64,000 nucleotides of DNA from Streptomyces sp. LUP47B (GCF_001746295.1 NZ_MJAH01000003.1:203922-267921), one strand, 5' to 3'; counted from the first letter of the stretch, positions 21,801-31,426 are shown. The notes: generated by a model from the letters alone, not told the origin. A program made the numbers and translations.

Positions 21801-22984
21801 GGGGCCGGGTAACCCTGCCGACGACCGACACCAGCCCCGGGGTGTCCTGGTACCGCACAGATGCCACTCTGGACCTGCCGCACGGCCAGGACACCTCACT
21901 CGGCCTGACGTTCACCGACGACCCGGCACGCAAGTATCGTGCCACGATCTTCGTGAACGGCTGGCAGGTCGGCAACTACGTCAACTACCTGGGCCCGCAG
22001 CACACTTTCCCCGTTCCCAACGGCATCCTCGATCCGAACGGCCGCAACAGCATCGCCATCGCCGTGTGGAACCTGGACGGCAGCACCGGCGGCCTCGGCA
22101 AGGTCTCGCTCACCGACTACGGCAGCTACGCCTCGTCCCTGCGCGTCGCGCAGAACGACAGCCCCCGCTACGACTCCCGGAAGTACGCGATGCCGAAGCG
22201 TCCGGGCGCGGAGGTCACCCTGGACGTGCCCGACACCGCTCAGCCGGGAGAGACCTTCACGGCCCGGACGACCGTACGGGTGCCGAAGGGCGGAGCGTCC
22301 GCGTCCTCGCTGACTGCCGCGCTGTCCGCCCCCGACGGCTGGAACGTGAGCGCCACGGGCCCGCTGTCCCTCAACCGCCTGCAGCCGGGCGGATCGGCCA
22401 CCTTCACCTGGAAGGTCCAGCCACCGGCCGGGGACCTGCCCTCCGCCTCGGCACTCACCACCACGGTGCACTACGTACAGAACGGCCGGCAGGCCACCGG
22501 TACCGACGAGCGGATCATCGGCGGGATACCTCCGGCTCCGCCGACGGGGAAGAGTGCGGTGAGCGACCTGCCGTTCCTGTCCTCCACCAACGGGTGGGGT
22601 CCGGTCGAACGCGACAGCAGCGTCGGTGAGCAGGCGGCCGGGGACGGCCGTGCGATCACTATCGGCGGAGTGGGTTACGCCAAGGGCCTCGGCACCAACG
22701 CCCTCAGCGACATCCAGCTCTACCTCGCCGGCAACTGCTCGCGGTTGACGGCGCAGGTAGGGGTCGACGACGAGACGGGCGGCGCGGGTACGGTCACGTT
22801 CTCCGTGATCGCCGACGGCAAAACGCTGGTCACCACGCCGACGATCAGTGGCCGACAGGCCGCCGTCCCCGTCGACGTCGACGTCAGCGGCGCCCAGGTG
22901 GTCGACCTCAAGGTCGGTGACGGCGGTGACGGCAACGGCAACGACCACGGCGACTGGGCGGTGCCGACACTGACGTGCGGCTGA
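18809..22984 (+). CDS. large secreted GH35 beta-galactosidase
   Basis: A 1391-residue exported enzyme starting with GTG after GAGGGAGG. Residues 1-42 are a signal peptide. GH35 barrel residues about 55-390 include SGEFHYFRLP, acid/base Glu217 in QVENEYYNG and nucleophile Glu300 in SPEFQGG. A jelly-roll module with a carbohydrate-binding look (about 455-590) lies before the standard accessory beta domains. Two galactose-binding-like domains (about 790-1110) follow, then a NEW3 domain (about 1135-1230) and a C-terminal NPCBM (about 1250-1391, GVGYAKGLGTNA). This is long for the family. Terminal beta-galactose from galactan or xyloglucan is the expected substrate. No partner gene follows; it converges on the oxidase-fold gene. 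Confidence 0.92.
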   Translation: MRANRTDSETARPGRRGWWRAILATAATLALAVGMTAPAAARVTGGPPPAAAPTADAQAHTVTLDGYSFLVDGKRTYLWSGEFHYFRLPSPDLWRDIFQKMKAAGFNSTSLYFDWGYHSPKPGVYDFTGVRDVDKLLDMAEEAGLYVIARPAPYINAEVDSGGLPGWLTTKAENNRSDDPRFLKYADEWLTQIDRIIARHQLTNGTGSVIAYQVENEYYNGSASARSYMQHLEDKARADGITVPLTGNNNGTFNSGAGALDVDGPDSYPQGFDCSNPTKWNGVPDISYDHPAGKPLYSPEFQGGAFDPWGGPGYDKCAQLINDQFANVFYKQNIAVGATAQSFYMTYGGTNWGWLSMPQNYTSYDYGAAIRETRQLDPKYDEDKLIGYFTQSVAPLTKTDAIRTTPPDDSAVVDTARMNPDTKTQFHVLRHGNSTSTAVDKAHISLDFNAQPAGDTSYTWDDPDSALQYAGSWSHVANQSYTGGDYKKTESFSNKAGDSVTVPFDGTAIRWIGSKTNNHGNADVYLDGTKVATVDDSGAENQAVVFQKTGLPAGAHTLKIVVAGNHGSGSTDNYVAVDAIDVPTGTAASEPTYPVVPQQPGTAITLDGRDSHVIVANYRLGESQLQYSTSEIMTGATIGDRDVAVLYGDPDSDGETVLRYASKPTVTATGGAVTTTWDPATGDLRLNYTHKGLIRISVSGGGQRPLLLLVGDKATAKTFWRQDTATGPVLVRGTHLVRTATSLDGGRTVALTGDNADDKNIEVFTSAARVTWNGQKVATRATDTRSLTGGIPTAAAIHLPTLSNWKHAQESPEAASGFDDTGWQVADRTTTNSVSGINKLPVLYADDYGFHTGNTWYRGRFRATGKETGINLVSDSGGGAQAFSAWLNGTFLGSSTTGSADFTFPAGSVKSKGDNVLSVLTVNMGHEEDYNSTNGNKTARGLTSASLVGAPLTSVTWRLQGVRGGEDLQDTVRGPLSTGGLYGERAGWSLPGYPDGKWGRVTLPTTDTSPGVSWYRTDATLDLPHGQDTSLGLTFTDDPARKYRATIFVNGWQVGNYVNYLGPQHTFPVPNGILDPNGRNSIAIAVWNLDGSTGGLGKVSLTDYGSYASSLRVAQNDSPRYDSRKYAMPKRPGAEVTLDVPDTAQPGETFTARTTVRVPKGGASASSLTAALSAPDGWNVSATGPLSLNRLQPGGSATFTWKVQPPAGDLPSASALTTTVHYVQNGRQATGTDERIIGGIPPAPPTGKSAVSDLPFLSSTNGWGPVERDSSVGEQAAGDGRAITIGGVGYAKGLGTNALSDIQLYLAGNCSRLTAQVGVDDETGGAGTVTFSVIADGKTLVTTPTISGRQAAVPVDVDVSGAQVVDLKVGDGGDGNGNDHGDWAVPTLTCG

Positions 22985-23002
22985 CGGCCGTATGGAGGTG
23001 GG

Positions 23003-23503
23003 TCACGCGCGCTGACGCTCCTCCCGCTGCCGGACCAGTTCCTCGACCGCGCTCGGCAGCGTCGTCTCGAAGTCGATCAATTTGGCCCAGGTCGGGGTCA
23101 CGACGATCCTGACCATGCCGTCGTGGTAGAGCGAACGCACCTCCGCCTCCCAGTCGACCCGTTGCTCGGGGGTCATCTCGTAGCTGCTGGTCGGCTGGAG
23201 GTACTCGTCCGGGATGCCATCGACGAAGTCCAGCTCGGCCCGGCCCCGGATGAGCAGAATCCGGGGCGGGTGCACCTCGGTGTCGATCGTCAGGGCGACC
23301 GCCGGGTTCTCGCGCAGGGCGGGGAGCTTCGGTGCGTTCTTCGTAGTGCACATGATGATCTGCGAGCCGTTCGAGACGAACGCGATCGGTACGTTGCGGG
23401 GTGTGCCGTCCTTCGCGACGTAGGCCAGGCGGGTCACGTCACGGGCCAGCAGCTCCTGGCTGATCGGTCGGTTCAGGACCTCGGTGATCTCGTTCGTCTG
23501 CAT
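23003..23503 (-). CDS. pyridoxamine-phosphate-oxidase-fold flavin/F420 protein
   Basis: A 166-residue split-barrel protein with the typical opening, RLAYVAKDGTPRNVPIAFV, followed by NPAVALTIDTE and RILLIRGRAEL. Members bind FMN or F420 and reduce quinones or other substrates, or remain uncharacterised. ATG at 23503 is preceded by GGAGGAG six bases upstream; the longer frame to 23536 lacks one. It lies 85 bp downstream of the symporter gene on the same strand and may be cotranscribed, although no functional link is evident. Confidence 0.8.
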   Translation of the reverse strand: MQTNEITEVLNRPISQELLARDVTRLAYVAKDGTPRNVPIAFVSNGSQIIMCTTKNAPKLPALRENPAVALTIDTEVHPPRILLIRGRAELDFVDGIPDEYLQPTSSYEMTPEQRVDWEAEVRSLYHDGMVRIVVTPTWAKLIDFETTLPSAVEELVRQREERQRA

Positions 23504-23588
23504 GGTCGCTCCTCCGTTGTCGTCGGCGTCGGTCACACCTGGGACGGAGTCGGTGCCAGCTTCTCGACACCCGGCAACACATCGAGTT

Positions 23589-25217
23589 CTAGTCGTTGTC
23601 GCTCCAGCTCGGGTGGCGCTGCGGAGGTCCGGCCAGAATCAGCTGCTCGATGCCGGCGTACCGTTCGCGGGCACGACGGGCGCTGCGACGGCCGCTCAGG
23701 ATGGTGGCCAGCCAGCCGCAGGCGAAGCCCACAGGTACGGAGACCAGGGCGGTCGTCGTGAAGGGAAACCAGTTCAGGTCGGCCTCCGGGAAGGCCGATG
23801 CCGGGGAGCCGGAGACGAGCCGGGTGCCCGACATCAGGACCAGGACGGCAGCCGATCCGCCGATCAGCGTGCCGAGCAGCCCGGCCTTGCCGAAGCGCCG
23901 CCAGAACAGCGAGTAGAGCAGCGCGGGCGCGATGGCGGAGGCGCCCATGCAGAAGGACAGGGTGGCCAGCGGCTGCAGGCTGCGGTGCTGGGCCAGGGCC
24001 GCCAGCAGCACCACCGGTATGCCGACGACCAGCGCGCCGGCCCTCGCCAGGGTCATCTCCCGCAGGGCCGGCATTCCCGTGCGCCGGGAGGCGGCGACGT
24101 CGTGCGCCAGGGAGTTGGCGCAGGCGAGTGTCATCCCGGCGACGGACGCCAGCAGGGTCAGGAAGACCGCCGTGGTGACGGTGCTGAACACCAGGCTCTC
24201 GGTGCGGGAGACGTCGGGGCCGAACGCGGCGCGGGCGCCGAGCAGGTAGGCGGTGCTGCCGTGCGGGTCGGCGGCCGTGATCCGCTCGCGGCCGACCAGT
24301 GCCGTGGCACCGAGGCCGATGACGGTGATCACCAGCATGAACAGGGCGACCGTGGACACCGCCCAGGACATCGTGCGCCGTACCTGGCGGGCGTTGCCCG
24401 CGGTGTACATCCGCATGGTGACGTGCGGCAGACAGGCACCGCCGAGCACGATGGCGACCTGCGTGCTGACCATGTCCAGCCCGGGGTGCGGCCCGTCCGC
24501 GAACTGCAGGCCGTACCGAAGGAACGCCTGGCCTGTCCCACTGCGCTGCGCGGCGGTGTCGACCAGCGTGCCCGGGTGCCAGCCGAAAGTGGCGAGGACG
24601 AGTACGGCGACCACGAGGCCGGACCCGAGGAGCATCACCGTCTTGATGATCTGGATCAGCGCGGTCCCCCTCATCCCGCCCAGGGCGGCGTAACTGATCA
24701 TCAGGATGCCGGCGCCGGCTATGCAGCCGGTCTGCGTGGCACGGTCGGAGAAGCCCAGGATGAACGCCAGCAGCTGTCCCACGCCCGCCAGTTGCACGAT
24801 CATCATCGGGATCAGCGACAGCAGGGTCACCACGCACGCGGTGATGCGCACGGCCCGGCCGGGAACACGTCGGCTCAGTGCGTCACCCATGGTGAACCGG
24901 CCGGTGTTGTGCAGGGGTTCGGCGAGCAGGAACATCAGCAGGAGCAGGGACAGCAGCGTGCTCAGGGCCAGGACGACTCCGTCGTAGCCGCACAGGGCGA
25001 TGACCCCGCCGATGGTGAGTACGGTCGCGGCGGAGATGTAGTCGCCGGCGACCGCCAGACCGTTGCGCAGCGGGGAGAGTGTCCGGTAGCCGGTGTAGAA
25101 CTCCTCCAGGTCGTCGCGGTCGGGGCCGGTCAGTACGCACAGCAGGAGCGTGAGGGTGACGACGCTGCAGAACGCGACCAGGGACCAGGACTGCGCGGAG
25201 CCGCCGAGGTCGGTCAT
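23589..25217 (-). CDS. sodium:solute symporter, acetate/monocarboxylate type
   Basis: A 542-residue SSS-family transporter with about 13 membrane segments. The N-terminal FYTGYRTLSPLRNGLAVAGDYISAATVL and the later GGMRGTALIQIIKTVMLL match the ActP/MctC subgroup that takes up acetate, propionate or pyruvate with sodium. ATG at 25217 overlaps the stop of the DUF485 gene by four bases (ATGA), so the two are translationally coupled. The substrate assignment follows from the family and the DUF485 partner; a different short-chain acid is possible. Confidence 0.88.
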   Translation of the reverse strand: MTDLGGSAQSWSLVAFCSVVTLTLLLCVLTGPDRDDLEEFYTGYRTLSPLRNGLAVAGDYISAATVLTIGGVIALCGYDGVVLALSTLLSLLLLMFLLAEPLHNTGRFTMGDALSRRVPGRAVRITACVVTLLSLIPMMIVQLAGVGQLLAFILGFSDRATQTGCIAGAGILMISYAALGGMRGTALIQIIKTVMLLGSGLVVAVLVLATFGWHPGTLVDTAAQRSGTGQAFLRYGLQFADGPHPGLDMVSTQVAIVLGGACLPHVTMRMYTAGNARQVRRTMSWAVSTVALFMLVITVIGLGATALVGRERITAADPHGSTAYLLGARAAFGPDVSRTESLVFSTVTTAVFLTLLASVAGMTLACANSLAHDVAASRRTGMPALREMTLARAGALVVGIPVVLLAALAQHRSLQPLATLSFCMGASAIAPALLYSLFWRRFGKAGLLGTLIGGSAAVLVLMSGTRLVSGSPASAFPEADLNWFPFTTTALVSVPVGFACGWLATILSGRRSARRARERYAGIEQLILAGPPQRHPSWSDND

Positions 25218-25657
25218 GCCTGTGCCCGTCCGTCGCCGTCGGCCGGTGGCGCGTACCGGCTGACTCTGCGGGCCAGGGGATCGACGAACCGCCGTGCCGC
25301 GTACTCGAACAGCAGGACGGCCAGCCAGGTGACGGGGATCTGTACGACGGCGAGCATCAGGCCGGTGGGGAGCCCGCCGAGGGCCGGGCGGGCCATGAAG
25401 GCGGGGGCCTTGACGGTGAGGGTGAGGAAGACGGCGAAGTAACCGAGGGCGGCGAGGGTGGCGACGCGTCGCTGCCACCGGCAGGCGCGGCGCAGGACGC
25501 GCAGGGCGCGGTGGTAGCTGGACCACGAACGCTGACGGGCCCCGCTTCCCGGACGCGTTCCGGCCGACGCGAGTGACGGCGGCCGGTGTGCGGTGGGGGA
25601 GGGGACCCGTCCGTTGTGCCGGTGCGACAGGGATAATTCCGAGCGGTCGTAGGACAT
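25214..25657 (-). CDS. DUF485-like membrane protein
   Basis: A 147-residue protein with a Ser/Arg-rich cytosolic N-terminus of about 70 residues and two hydrophobic segments (about 68-88 and 98-118) separated by a short loop. The domain resembles DUF485, small proteins that almost always precede acetate-type symporters as here. The extended N-terminus is longer than in the usual ~100-residue form. ATG at 25657 has GGAG seven bases upstream. It is the first gene of the symporter operon. Confidence 0.75.
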   Translation of the reverse strand: MSYDRSELSLSHRHNGRVPSPTAHRPPSLASAGTRPGSGARQRSWSSYHRALRVLRRACRWQRRVATLAALGYFAVFLTLTVKAPAFMARPALGGLPTGLMLAVVQIPVTWLAVLLFEYAARRFVDPLARRVSRYAPPADGDGRAQA

Positions 25658-26044
25658 CCCAAAACTCCAAGCGCAGTGGGGGGCGCGGTTCGGGTCACCG
25701 CACGTTATGCGGGTGGCCGGGAGGTGGATGTGTGTTCCGTTGAACTTTCTGACGGGAGTCCGGAAGGCATGCGAGCCGCGGCTGAGGTCCGTGGTGATGG
25801 TGTGGCCGGAGTGCCAGGGGCGTCTCCTGTGGTCCCTCCCCTTCGAATTCGGTCGCACGTACGTCGTACATCAGTCCCATCGGCATCGATCGCTCCGACG
25901 GGAGTGAACCGGTCGGCGGGGTGATGAGTGGTACGTCGAATGCCGCAGTGGCGTGCCGTCCATCGAGGGGGTGGTACTCCTGGCATATGCCTGGCGACTA
26001 TCGCGCTGCCTCAACGTGCCCCGGTGCACGACCTCACATGGCTG
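25658..26044. other. intergenic region without a supported gene
   Basis: I see the upstream region of the DUF485 operon and no coding potential I would defend. A minus-strand frame from 25886 begins MPMGLMYDVRATEF but soon turns to low complexity. Base composition is slightly lower in GC than in the neighbours. Confidence 0.4.
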
Positions 26045-26460
26045 CCAGGGCACTTCCCCGTTTTCGTCCTGGAAGGTTCCTGTCGGGCCGTCCGCGTCGA
26101 GAGTGGCCAGGCGCACGACGACCTTGGCGCTCTCCTCCGGCGTCCTCCCGACTCCGAACGCAGCGGTGAGGTCGGTTGCGGTGGTCCCGGGCTCGACTGC
26201 GTGAACTTGATACCCGGCTGGGATTTGGCGTACTGGACCGTGAGCATGGTGGCCGCGGACTTGGACGCGGAGTAGTGCGTCAACGGCAGGTTGAACTCCG
26301 GCCGGTCGGGATCGGTCACCGCCCAGAAGGATCCGGCGCTGCTGGAAACGTTGACCACGGTGGGGTTCGAGGTGGACCACGGGGGCCCTGGGTACGGCTG
26401 ACCTGCGAGAGCCGAAGCCTGGGCCACCCAGGTCACTCTGCTGATCCCGGAGACCGAGCC
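26045..26460 (-). pseudogene. frameshifted, truncated short-chain dehydrogenase
   Basis: Two minus-strand frames together spell the C-terminal part of an SDR. The first (from about 26436) contains VVNVSSSAGSF and the catalytic HYSASKSAATML. About position 26200 the match jumps frame to VEPGTTATDLTAAFG and ends TFQDENGEVPW near 26045. The Rossmann N-terminus with TGxxxGIG is absent upstream. So the gene has lost its cofactor-binding half and carries a frameshift, unless the shift is a sequencing error, which would not explain the missing N-terminus. Confidence 0.75.
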
Positions 26461-26623
26461 GGCTGGGCTCCCGGCTGCCGTGACCTCGCCCTCGCCGGCG
26501 TATGAGACCCGTCAAAGGTGCGGGCGCCGCCGTAAGGGAGGCGTCAACGACCACGGAATCGGGCCAGAAGGGCGGTTACCTCTAATCGTCCGTTCCACCC
26601 GAACCTCACTCCAGGAGTTCGCG

Positions 26624-26707
26624 ATGGCCGATCTGGCCTTCGTCGTCACCACAGTCGCGGTGTTCGCGCTGGTGGCCCTCGTCGCCAAGGGGGTGACGAA
26701 GCTGTGA
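26624..26707 (+). CDS. 27-residue membrane microprotein of the kdp operon
   Basis: The sequence [20 protein letters not shown] followed by AKGVTKL is a single transmembrane helix with a short basic tail. CCAGGAG precedes the ATG. Its stop overlaps the kdpF GTG start (GTGA), so translation is coupled. It is as long as KdpF and is oriented in the same way by its basic C-terminus, which suggests a second KdpF-like stabilising peptide or a regulator of the pump. It is short enough to be missed by automatic annotation. The function is inferred from position only. Confidence 0.7.
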   Translation: MADLAFVVTTVAVFALVALVAKGVTKL

Positions 26708-26793
26708 GCGTCGAAAACGTCGTCGGCCTGATCGTGGCCGTCGCCCTGCTGGGCTATCTCGTCCTCGCGCTGATCTTCCCCGAGAGGTTCTGA
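26704..26793 (+). CDS. kdpF: KdpF, small subunit of the K+ pump
   Basis: A 29-residue single-helix peptide, [20 protein letters not shown] then LALIFPERF, matching KdpF in size and in the C-terminal FPE-R-F ending. It stabilises the KdpABC complex in the membrane. The GTG start overlaps the stop of the upstream microprotein, and kdpA begins eight bases after its stop. Confidence 0.92.
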   Translation: MSVENVVGLIVAVALLGYLVLALIFPERF

Positions 26794-26801
26794 GACACAG
26801 C

Positions 26802-28481
26802 ATGGGTCCCGTACTCGCCGGCGCGCTCCAGCTGCTCGCGCTCATAGCGGCGCTGGCTCTCGCCTATGTCCCCCTCGGCACCTACATGGCCAAGGTCTAC
26901 TCCTCCGACAAGCACTGGCGCGTCGAGAAGTGGATCTACAAGGGCATCGGTGCCAATCCGAACACCGAGATGCGCTGGCCGGCCTACCTGCGCGGCGTCC
27001 TCGCCTTCTCGGCCGTGAGCGTCGTCTTCCTCTACCTGCTCCAGCGGCTCCAGGGCCACCTGCCCGGCTCTCTCGGCTTCAAGTCGATCGACCCCGACCA
27101 GGCGTTCAACACGGCCGCCTCCTTCGTCACCAACACCAACTGGCAGTCGTACTACGGCGAGCAGGCCATGGGCCACGTCGTGCAGACGGCGGGTCTGGCG
27201 GTGCAGAACTTCGTCTCGGCGGCCGTCGGCATCGCGGTCGCGGTGGCGCTCGTCCGCGGATTCGCGCGCTCCCGGACTGGTGAGCTGGGCAACTTCTGGT
27301 CGGACCTGGTGCGCGGTGTGACCCGCATCCTGCTGCCGCTGTCCGTCGTCGCCGCGATCGTCCTGGTCGCCTGCGGTGCCATCCAGAACTTCTCCGGTAT
27401 CCACGAGGTCGGGCAATTCTTTAATGGGCACAGCATGGGTGGGCACCAGCAGTGGAACGGCGGCGCGGTCGCCTCGCAGGAGGCCATCAAGGAGGTCGGC
27501 ACCAACGGCGGCGGCTACTTCAACGCCAACTCCGCCCACCCCTTCGAGAACCCGACCCCCTTCACCAACCTCTTCGAGATCTTCCTGCTGCTCGTCATCC
27601 CCTTCGCGCTGACCCGCACCTTCGGCATCATGGTCGGCTCCATCAAACAGGGCTACGCGATCCTCGCCACCATGGCCACCATCTGGGTCGGCTTCGTCGC
27701 CCTGATGATGTGGACCGAGTTCGCCCACCACGGCCCGGCGCTGCAGATCGCGGGCGGCGCGATGGAGGGCAAGGAGACCCGGTTCGGAGTCGGCGCCTCG
27801 TCGATCTTCGCGGTCTCGACCACGCTCACCTCGACCGGAGCGGTGGACTCCTTCCACTCCTCCTTCACCGGACTCGGCGGCGGCATCACCATGCTGGGCA
27901 TTCAGCTGGGCGAGATCGCACCCGGCGGCACCGGCTCCGGCCTCTACGGAATGCTGATCATGGCGATCATCGCGGTGTTCATCGCCGGGCTGATGGTCGG
28001 CCGCACCCCCGAGTACCTGGGGAAGAAGATCGGCACCCGTGAGATCAAGTTCGCGGCCTGCTACATCCTCATCACCCCGGCGCTGGTGCTCGTCTTCACC
28101 GCCGCGGCGATGGCCCTGCCCACCCCGGGCAACTCGATGACCAACAGCGGGGCGCACGGATTCTCCGAGATCCTGTACGCCTATACGTCCGGCGCCAACA
28201 ACAACGGCTCGGCCTTCGCCGGTCTCAACGCGGACACGCATTGGTTCAACACCACGATCGGCCTCGCGATGATTCTCGGGCGCTTCCTGCCGATGGTGTT
28301 CGTGCTGGCGCTGGCCGGTTCGCTCGCCGAGCAGAAGCCGGTGCCGGCGACCGCGGGCACACTCCGCACCGAGAAGCCGCTGTTCACCGGCCTGCTGGTG
28401 GGCGCGATCCTGATCATCACCGGTCTGACCTACTTCCCGGCGCTCGCGCTGGGCCCGCTCGCCGAGGGGCTGGCGTCATGA
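26802..28481 (+). CDS. kdpA: KdpA, K+-translocating subunit
   Basis: A 559-residue membrane protein of the K+ transporter superfamily, with the four selectivity-filter-like repeats visible as [45 protein letters not shown] and [13 protein letters not shown]. It provides the channel-like path through which K+ enters before release driven by KdpB. Its length equals that of the E. coli protein. The ATG follows the kdpF stop closely, and its stop overlaps the kdpB ATG (ATGA). Confidence 0.97.
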   Translation: MGPVLAGALQLLALIAALALAYVPLGTYMAKVYSSDKHWRVEKWIYKGIGANPNTEMRWPAYLRGVLAFSAVSVVFLYLLQRLQGHLPGSLGFKSIDPDQAFNTAASFVTNTNWQSYYGEQAMGHVVQTAGLAVQNFVSAAVGIAVAVALVRGFARSRTGELGNFWSDLVRGVTRILLPLSVVAAIVLVACGAIQNFSGIHEVGQFFNGHSMGGHQQWNGGAVASQEAIKEVGTNGGGYFNANSAHPFENPTPFTNLFEIFLLLVIPFALTRTFGIMVGSIKQGYAILATMATIWVGFVALMMWTEFAHHGPALQIAGGAMEGKETRFGVGASSIFAVSTTLTSTGAVDSFHSSFTGLGGGITMLGIQLGEIAPGGTGSGLYGMLIMAIIAVFIAGLMVGRTPEYLGKKIGTREIKFAACYILITPALVLVFTAAAMALPTPGNSMTNSGAHGFSEILYAYTSGANNNGSAFAGLNADTHWFNTTIGLAMILGRFLPMVFVLALAGSLAEQKPVPATAGTLRTEKPLFTGLLVGAILIITGLTYFPALALGPLAEGLAS

Positions 28482-30601
28482 CGACCGACACGCAGAAGCA
28501 AGGGGACTCGATGTCCACAGCCACCCCGGCCCGGGCACCCCACCAGGACGTCCCGACCGGTCACACGGAGAGCCGTGTCGGCGCGGGCCTCTTCGACCCC
28601 AGGCAACTGGTGAAGTCGCTGCCGGACGCCTGCCGCAAACTGGATCCGCGGGTGATGGTCAAGTCGCCCGTGATGTTCGTGGTGTGGATCGGCTCGGTGC
28701 TGACCACCGTGTTCTCGTTCAAGGACCCGGGCGACTGGTTCGGCTGGACCATCAGCGCCTGGCTGTGGCTGACCGTCGTTTTCGCCAACCTGGCCGAGGC
28801 GGTCGCCGAGGGGCGCGGCAAGGCGCAGGCGGACACCCTGCGCAAGGCCAAGACCGACACGGTGGCGCGGCGGCTCGTGGGGGAGTCCGAGGAGCAGGCG
28901 CCCGGTACCGAGTTGCGGATCGGTGATCTGGTCGTCTGCGAGGCCGGCGACATCATCCCGGGCGACGGTGACGTCGTCGAGGGCGTCGCGAGCGTCGACG
29001 AGTCGGCGATCACCGGCGAGTCGGCGCCGGTCATCCGGGAGTCCGGCGGCGACCGTTCCGCGGTGACCGGCGGCACGAAGGTCCTCTCCGACCGCATCGT
29101 CATCAGGATCACGACGAAGCCGGGCGAGACCTTCATCGACCGGATGATCAACCTGGTCGAGGGCGCGGCCCGGCAGAAGACGCCGAACGAGATCGCGCTG
29201 AACATCCTGCTCGCCTCGCTGACGATCGTGTTCCTGCTGGCGGTGGCGACCCTGCCGCCGTTCGCGGACTACGCGGGCACCCACCTCACGATGGTCGTGC
29301 TGGTGGCCCTGTTGGTCTGCCTCATCCCCACCACCATCGGGGCGTTGCTGTCCGCGATCGGCATCGCGGGCATGGACCGGCTGGTGCAGCGCAATGTGCT
29401 GGCCATGTCCGGCCGGGCGGTCGAGGCGGCCGGTGATGTCTCGACGCTTCTGCTCGACAAGACCGGCACCATCACTCTGGGCAACCGGCAGGCGTCCGAG
29501 TTCGTGCCGGTGAGCGGGACGACGGAGGCCGATCTCGCCGACGCCGCCCAGCTGTCGTCGCTGGCCGACGAGACACCCGAGGGCCGCTCCATCGTCGTAC
29601 TGGCGAAGGAGAAGTACGGCCTGCGCGAGCGCCACCAAGGCGAACTCACCGGCGCCGAGTGGATCGCGTTCACCGCGCAGACCCGGATGTCGGGGGTGGA
29701 CGTAGACGGTCGAAAGATTCGCAAGGGAGCGGCCGGTTCGGTCGTCGCCTGGGTCCGGGAGCAGAGCGGCGAGGTGTCCGAGGACGCCGGCGTGCTCACC
29801 GATCGGATCTCCGAGGCGGGCGGCACACCTCTGCTCGTCGCGGTCCAGGACACCGACGGGGCACGGGTGTTGGGCGTCATCCACCTCAAGGACGTCGTCA
29901 AGGAGGGCATGCGGGAGCGGTTCGACGAGCTGCGGCGGATGGGCATCAAGACCGTCATGATCACGGGCGACAACCCGCTGACGGCGAAGGCCATCGCCGA
30001 GGAGGCCGGCGTCGACGACTTCCTCGCGGAGGCCACCCCCGAGGACAAGATGGCGCTGATCAAGCGGGAGCAGGCCGGCGGCAAGCTCGTCGCGATGACC
30101 GGCGACGGCACCAACGACGCACCGGCCCTCGCACAGGCGGACGTGGGCGTCGCGATGAACACGGGTACGTCGGCCGCGAAGGAGGCCGGCAACATGGTCG
30201 ACCTCGACTCCAACCCGACCAAGCTCATCGAGATCGTCGAGATCGGCAAGCAACTCCTCATCACCCGGGGCGCGTTGACCACGTTCTCCATAGCCAACGA
30301 CGTGGCGAAGTACTTCGCGATCATCCCGGCGCTGTTCGCGGCGGTCTACCCGGGCCTGGACAAGCTCAACATCATGGGCCTGGCCTCGCCGGACTCCGCG
30401 ATCCTGTCCGCGGTCATCTTCAACGCGCTGATCATCATCGCGCTGGTCCCGCTGTCTCTGAAGGGTGTGCAGTACCGGCCCGTCAGCGCGGACAAAATGC
30501 TCCGCCGCAACCTCACGATCTACGGTATCGGCGGCCTGGTCGCCCCCTTCGTCGGCATCAAGCTCATCGACCTGCTCATCTCCCTGATCCCCGGGCTGTA
30601 A
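28478..30601 (+). CDS. kdpB: KdpB, P-type ATPase subunit
   Basis: A 707-residue P-type ATPase that hydrolyses ATP to drive K+ uptake. It contains ITGESAPV in the actuator domain, the phosphorylation motif DKTGT with Asp327, [14 protein letters not shown] and the hinge [19 protein letters not shown] at 28478 is coupled to kdpA; ATG at 28511 is an alternative that would shorten the polar N-terminus. The protein is complete and has no missing motif. Confidence 0.97.
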   Translation: MTTDTQKQGDSMSTATPARAPHQDVPTGHTESRVGAGLFDPRQLVKSLPDACRKLDPRVMVKSPVMFVVWIGSVLTTVFSFKDPGDWFGWTISAWLWLTVVFANLAEAVAEGRGKAQADTLRKAKTDTVARRLVGESEEQAPGTELRIGDLVVCEAGDIIPGDGDVVEGVASVDESAITGESAPVIRESGGDRSAVTGGTKVLSDRIVIRITTKPGETFIDRMINLVEGAARQKTPNEIALNILLASLTIVFLLAVATLPPFADYAGTHLTMVVLVALLVCLIPTTIGALLSAIGIAGMDRLVQRNVLAMSGRAVEAAGDVSTLLLDKTGTITLGNRQASEFVPVSGTTEADLADAAQLSSLADETPEGRSIVVLAKEKYGLRERHQGELTGAEWIAFTAQTRMSGVDVDGRKIRKGAAGSVVAWVREQSGEVSEDAGVLTDRISEAGGTPLLVAVQDTDGARVLGVIHLKDVVKEGMRERFDELRRMGIKTVMITGDNPLTAKAIAEEAGVDDFLAEATPEDKMALIKREQAGGKLVAMTGDGTNDAPALAQADVGVAMNTGTSAAKEAGNMVDLDSNPTKLIEIVEIGKQLLITRGALTTFSIANDVAKYFAIIPALFAAVYPGLDKLNIMGLASPDSAILSAVIFNALIIIALVPLSLKGVQYRPVSADKMLRRNLTIYGIGGLVAPFVGIKLIDLLISLIPGL

Positions 30602-30625
30602 TTCCTTGAAAGCGTGCTGATCCCC

Positions 30626-31294
30626 ATGAACAACTCGGTATCCAACACTGCCCGGTTGCTCTGGGCGGGCCTGCGTGCCCTCCTCGTGCTGACCCTGGTG
30701 ACCGGCGTCATCTACCCGCTGGTGGTGACCGGTATCGCCCAGGGACTGTTCAGCGACCGGGCCAACGGCAGCGAGATCAAGGCGGACGGCAAGGTCGTCG
30801 GCTCGTCCCTCATCGGCCAGGCGTACAACCTGCCGCTGAAGAAGGGCCAGGAGACCCCGGAACCCGACCTGAAATGGTTCCAGGGCCGTCCGCAGAACGG
30901 CCTCGGCAGCAACAGCGTCAACACCCAGTACAAGCTGATCCTCTCCGGCGCCACCAACCGGTCCGCCGACAACAAGGAGCTGATCGACTGGGTGACCGCC
31001 GCCAAGGCCGCCGTTGTCAAGGACAACTCGGTGAACGGCTACACGGTCAGGCCCTCCGACGTACCCGCCGACGCGGTGACCTCCTCCGGGTCCGGCCTCG
31101 ACCCGGACATCTCCCCGCAGTACGCGGACATCCAGGTCCACCGGATCGCGGAGAGGAACGGCCTCTCCGTGGCCCAGGTGCGGGAGGTGGTCGACGACCA
31201 CACCGAGCGCCGCACCCTCGGCTTCATCGGCGAGCCCCGGGTGAACGTCCTCGAACTCAACATCGCGCTCAAGGAACTCGTTTCGAAGAGCTGA
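30626..31294 (+). CDS. kdpC: KdpC, K+ pump accessory subunit
   Basis: A 222-residue protein with one N-terminal membrane helix (about 10-35, LLVLTLVTGVIYPLVVTGIAQ) and an extracytoplasmic domain with the conserved GSSLIGQ, W-F-QGRP, SG-SGLDPDISP and HTERRTLGFIGEPRVNVLELN segments. It bridges KdpA and KdpB in the complex. ATG at 30626 fits the family start; a GTG twelve bases earlier is possible. It lies 24 bp after kdpB. Confidence 0.96.
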   Translation: MNNSVSNTARLLWAGLRALLVLTLVTGVIYPLVVTGIAQGLFSDRANGSEIKADGKVVGSSLIGQAYNLPLKKGQETPEPDLKWFQGRPQNGLGSNSVNTQYKLILSGATNRSADNKELIDWVTAAKAAVVKDNSVNGYTVRPSDVPADAVTSSGSGLDPDISPQYADIQVHRIAERNGLSVAQVREVVDDHTERRTLGFIGEPRVNVLELNIALKELVSKS

Positions 31295-31426
31295 TGGAGT
31301 TACGCGATCCACAGGGGAGTTGGCGGGTCCGGGGAGAACCGGGTTCCGCCGACTCCCGCCGCCATAAGGCCGACCGCACGGCCTCCGCTGCTCATGGTCC
31401 GACGTACGACAGGAAGGCGCACGCCC

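Noticed and set aside
25695-25886. Short minus-strand frame starting MPMGLMYDVRATEF
   Set aside because: It turns to His/Pro-rich low complexity and has no downstream continuity.
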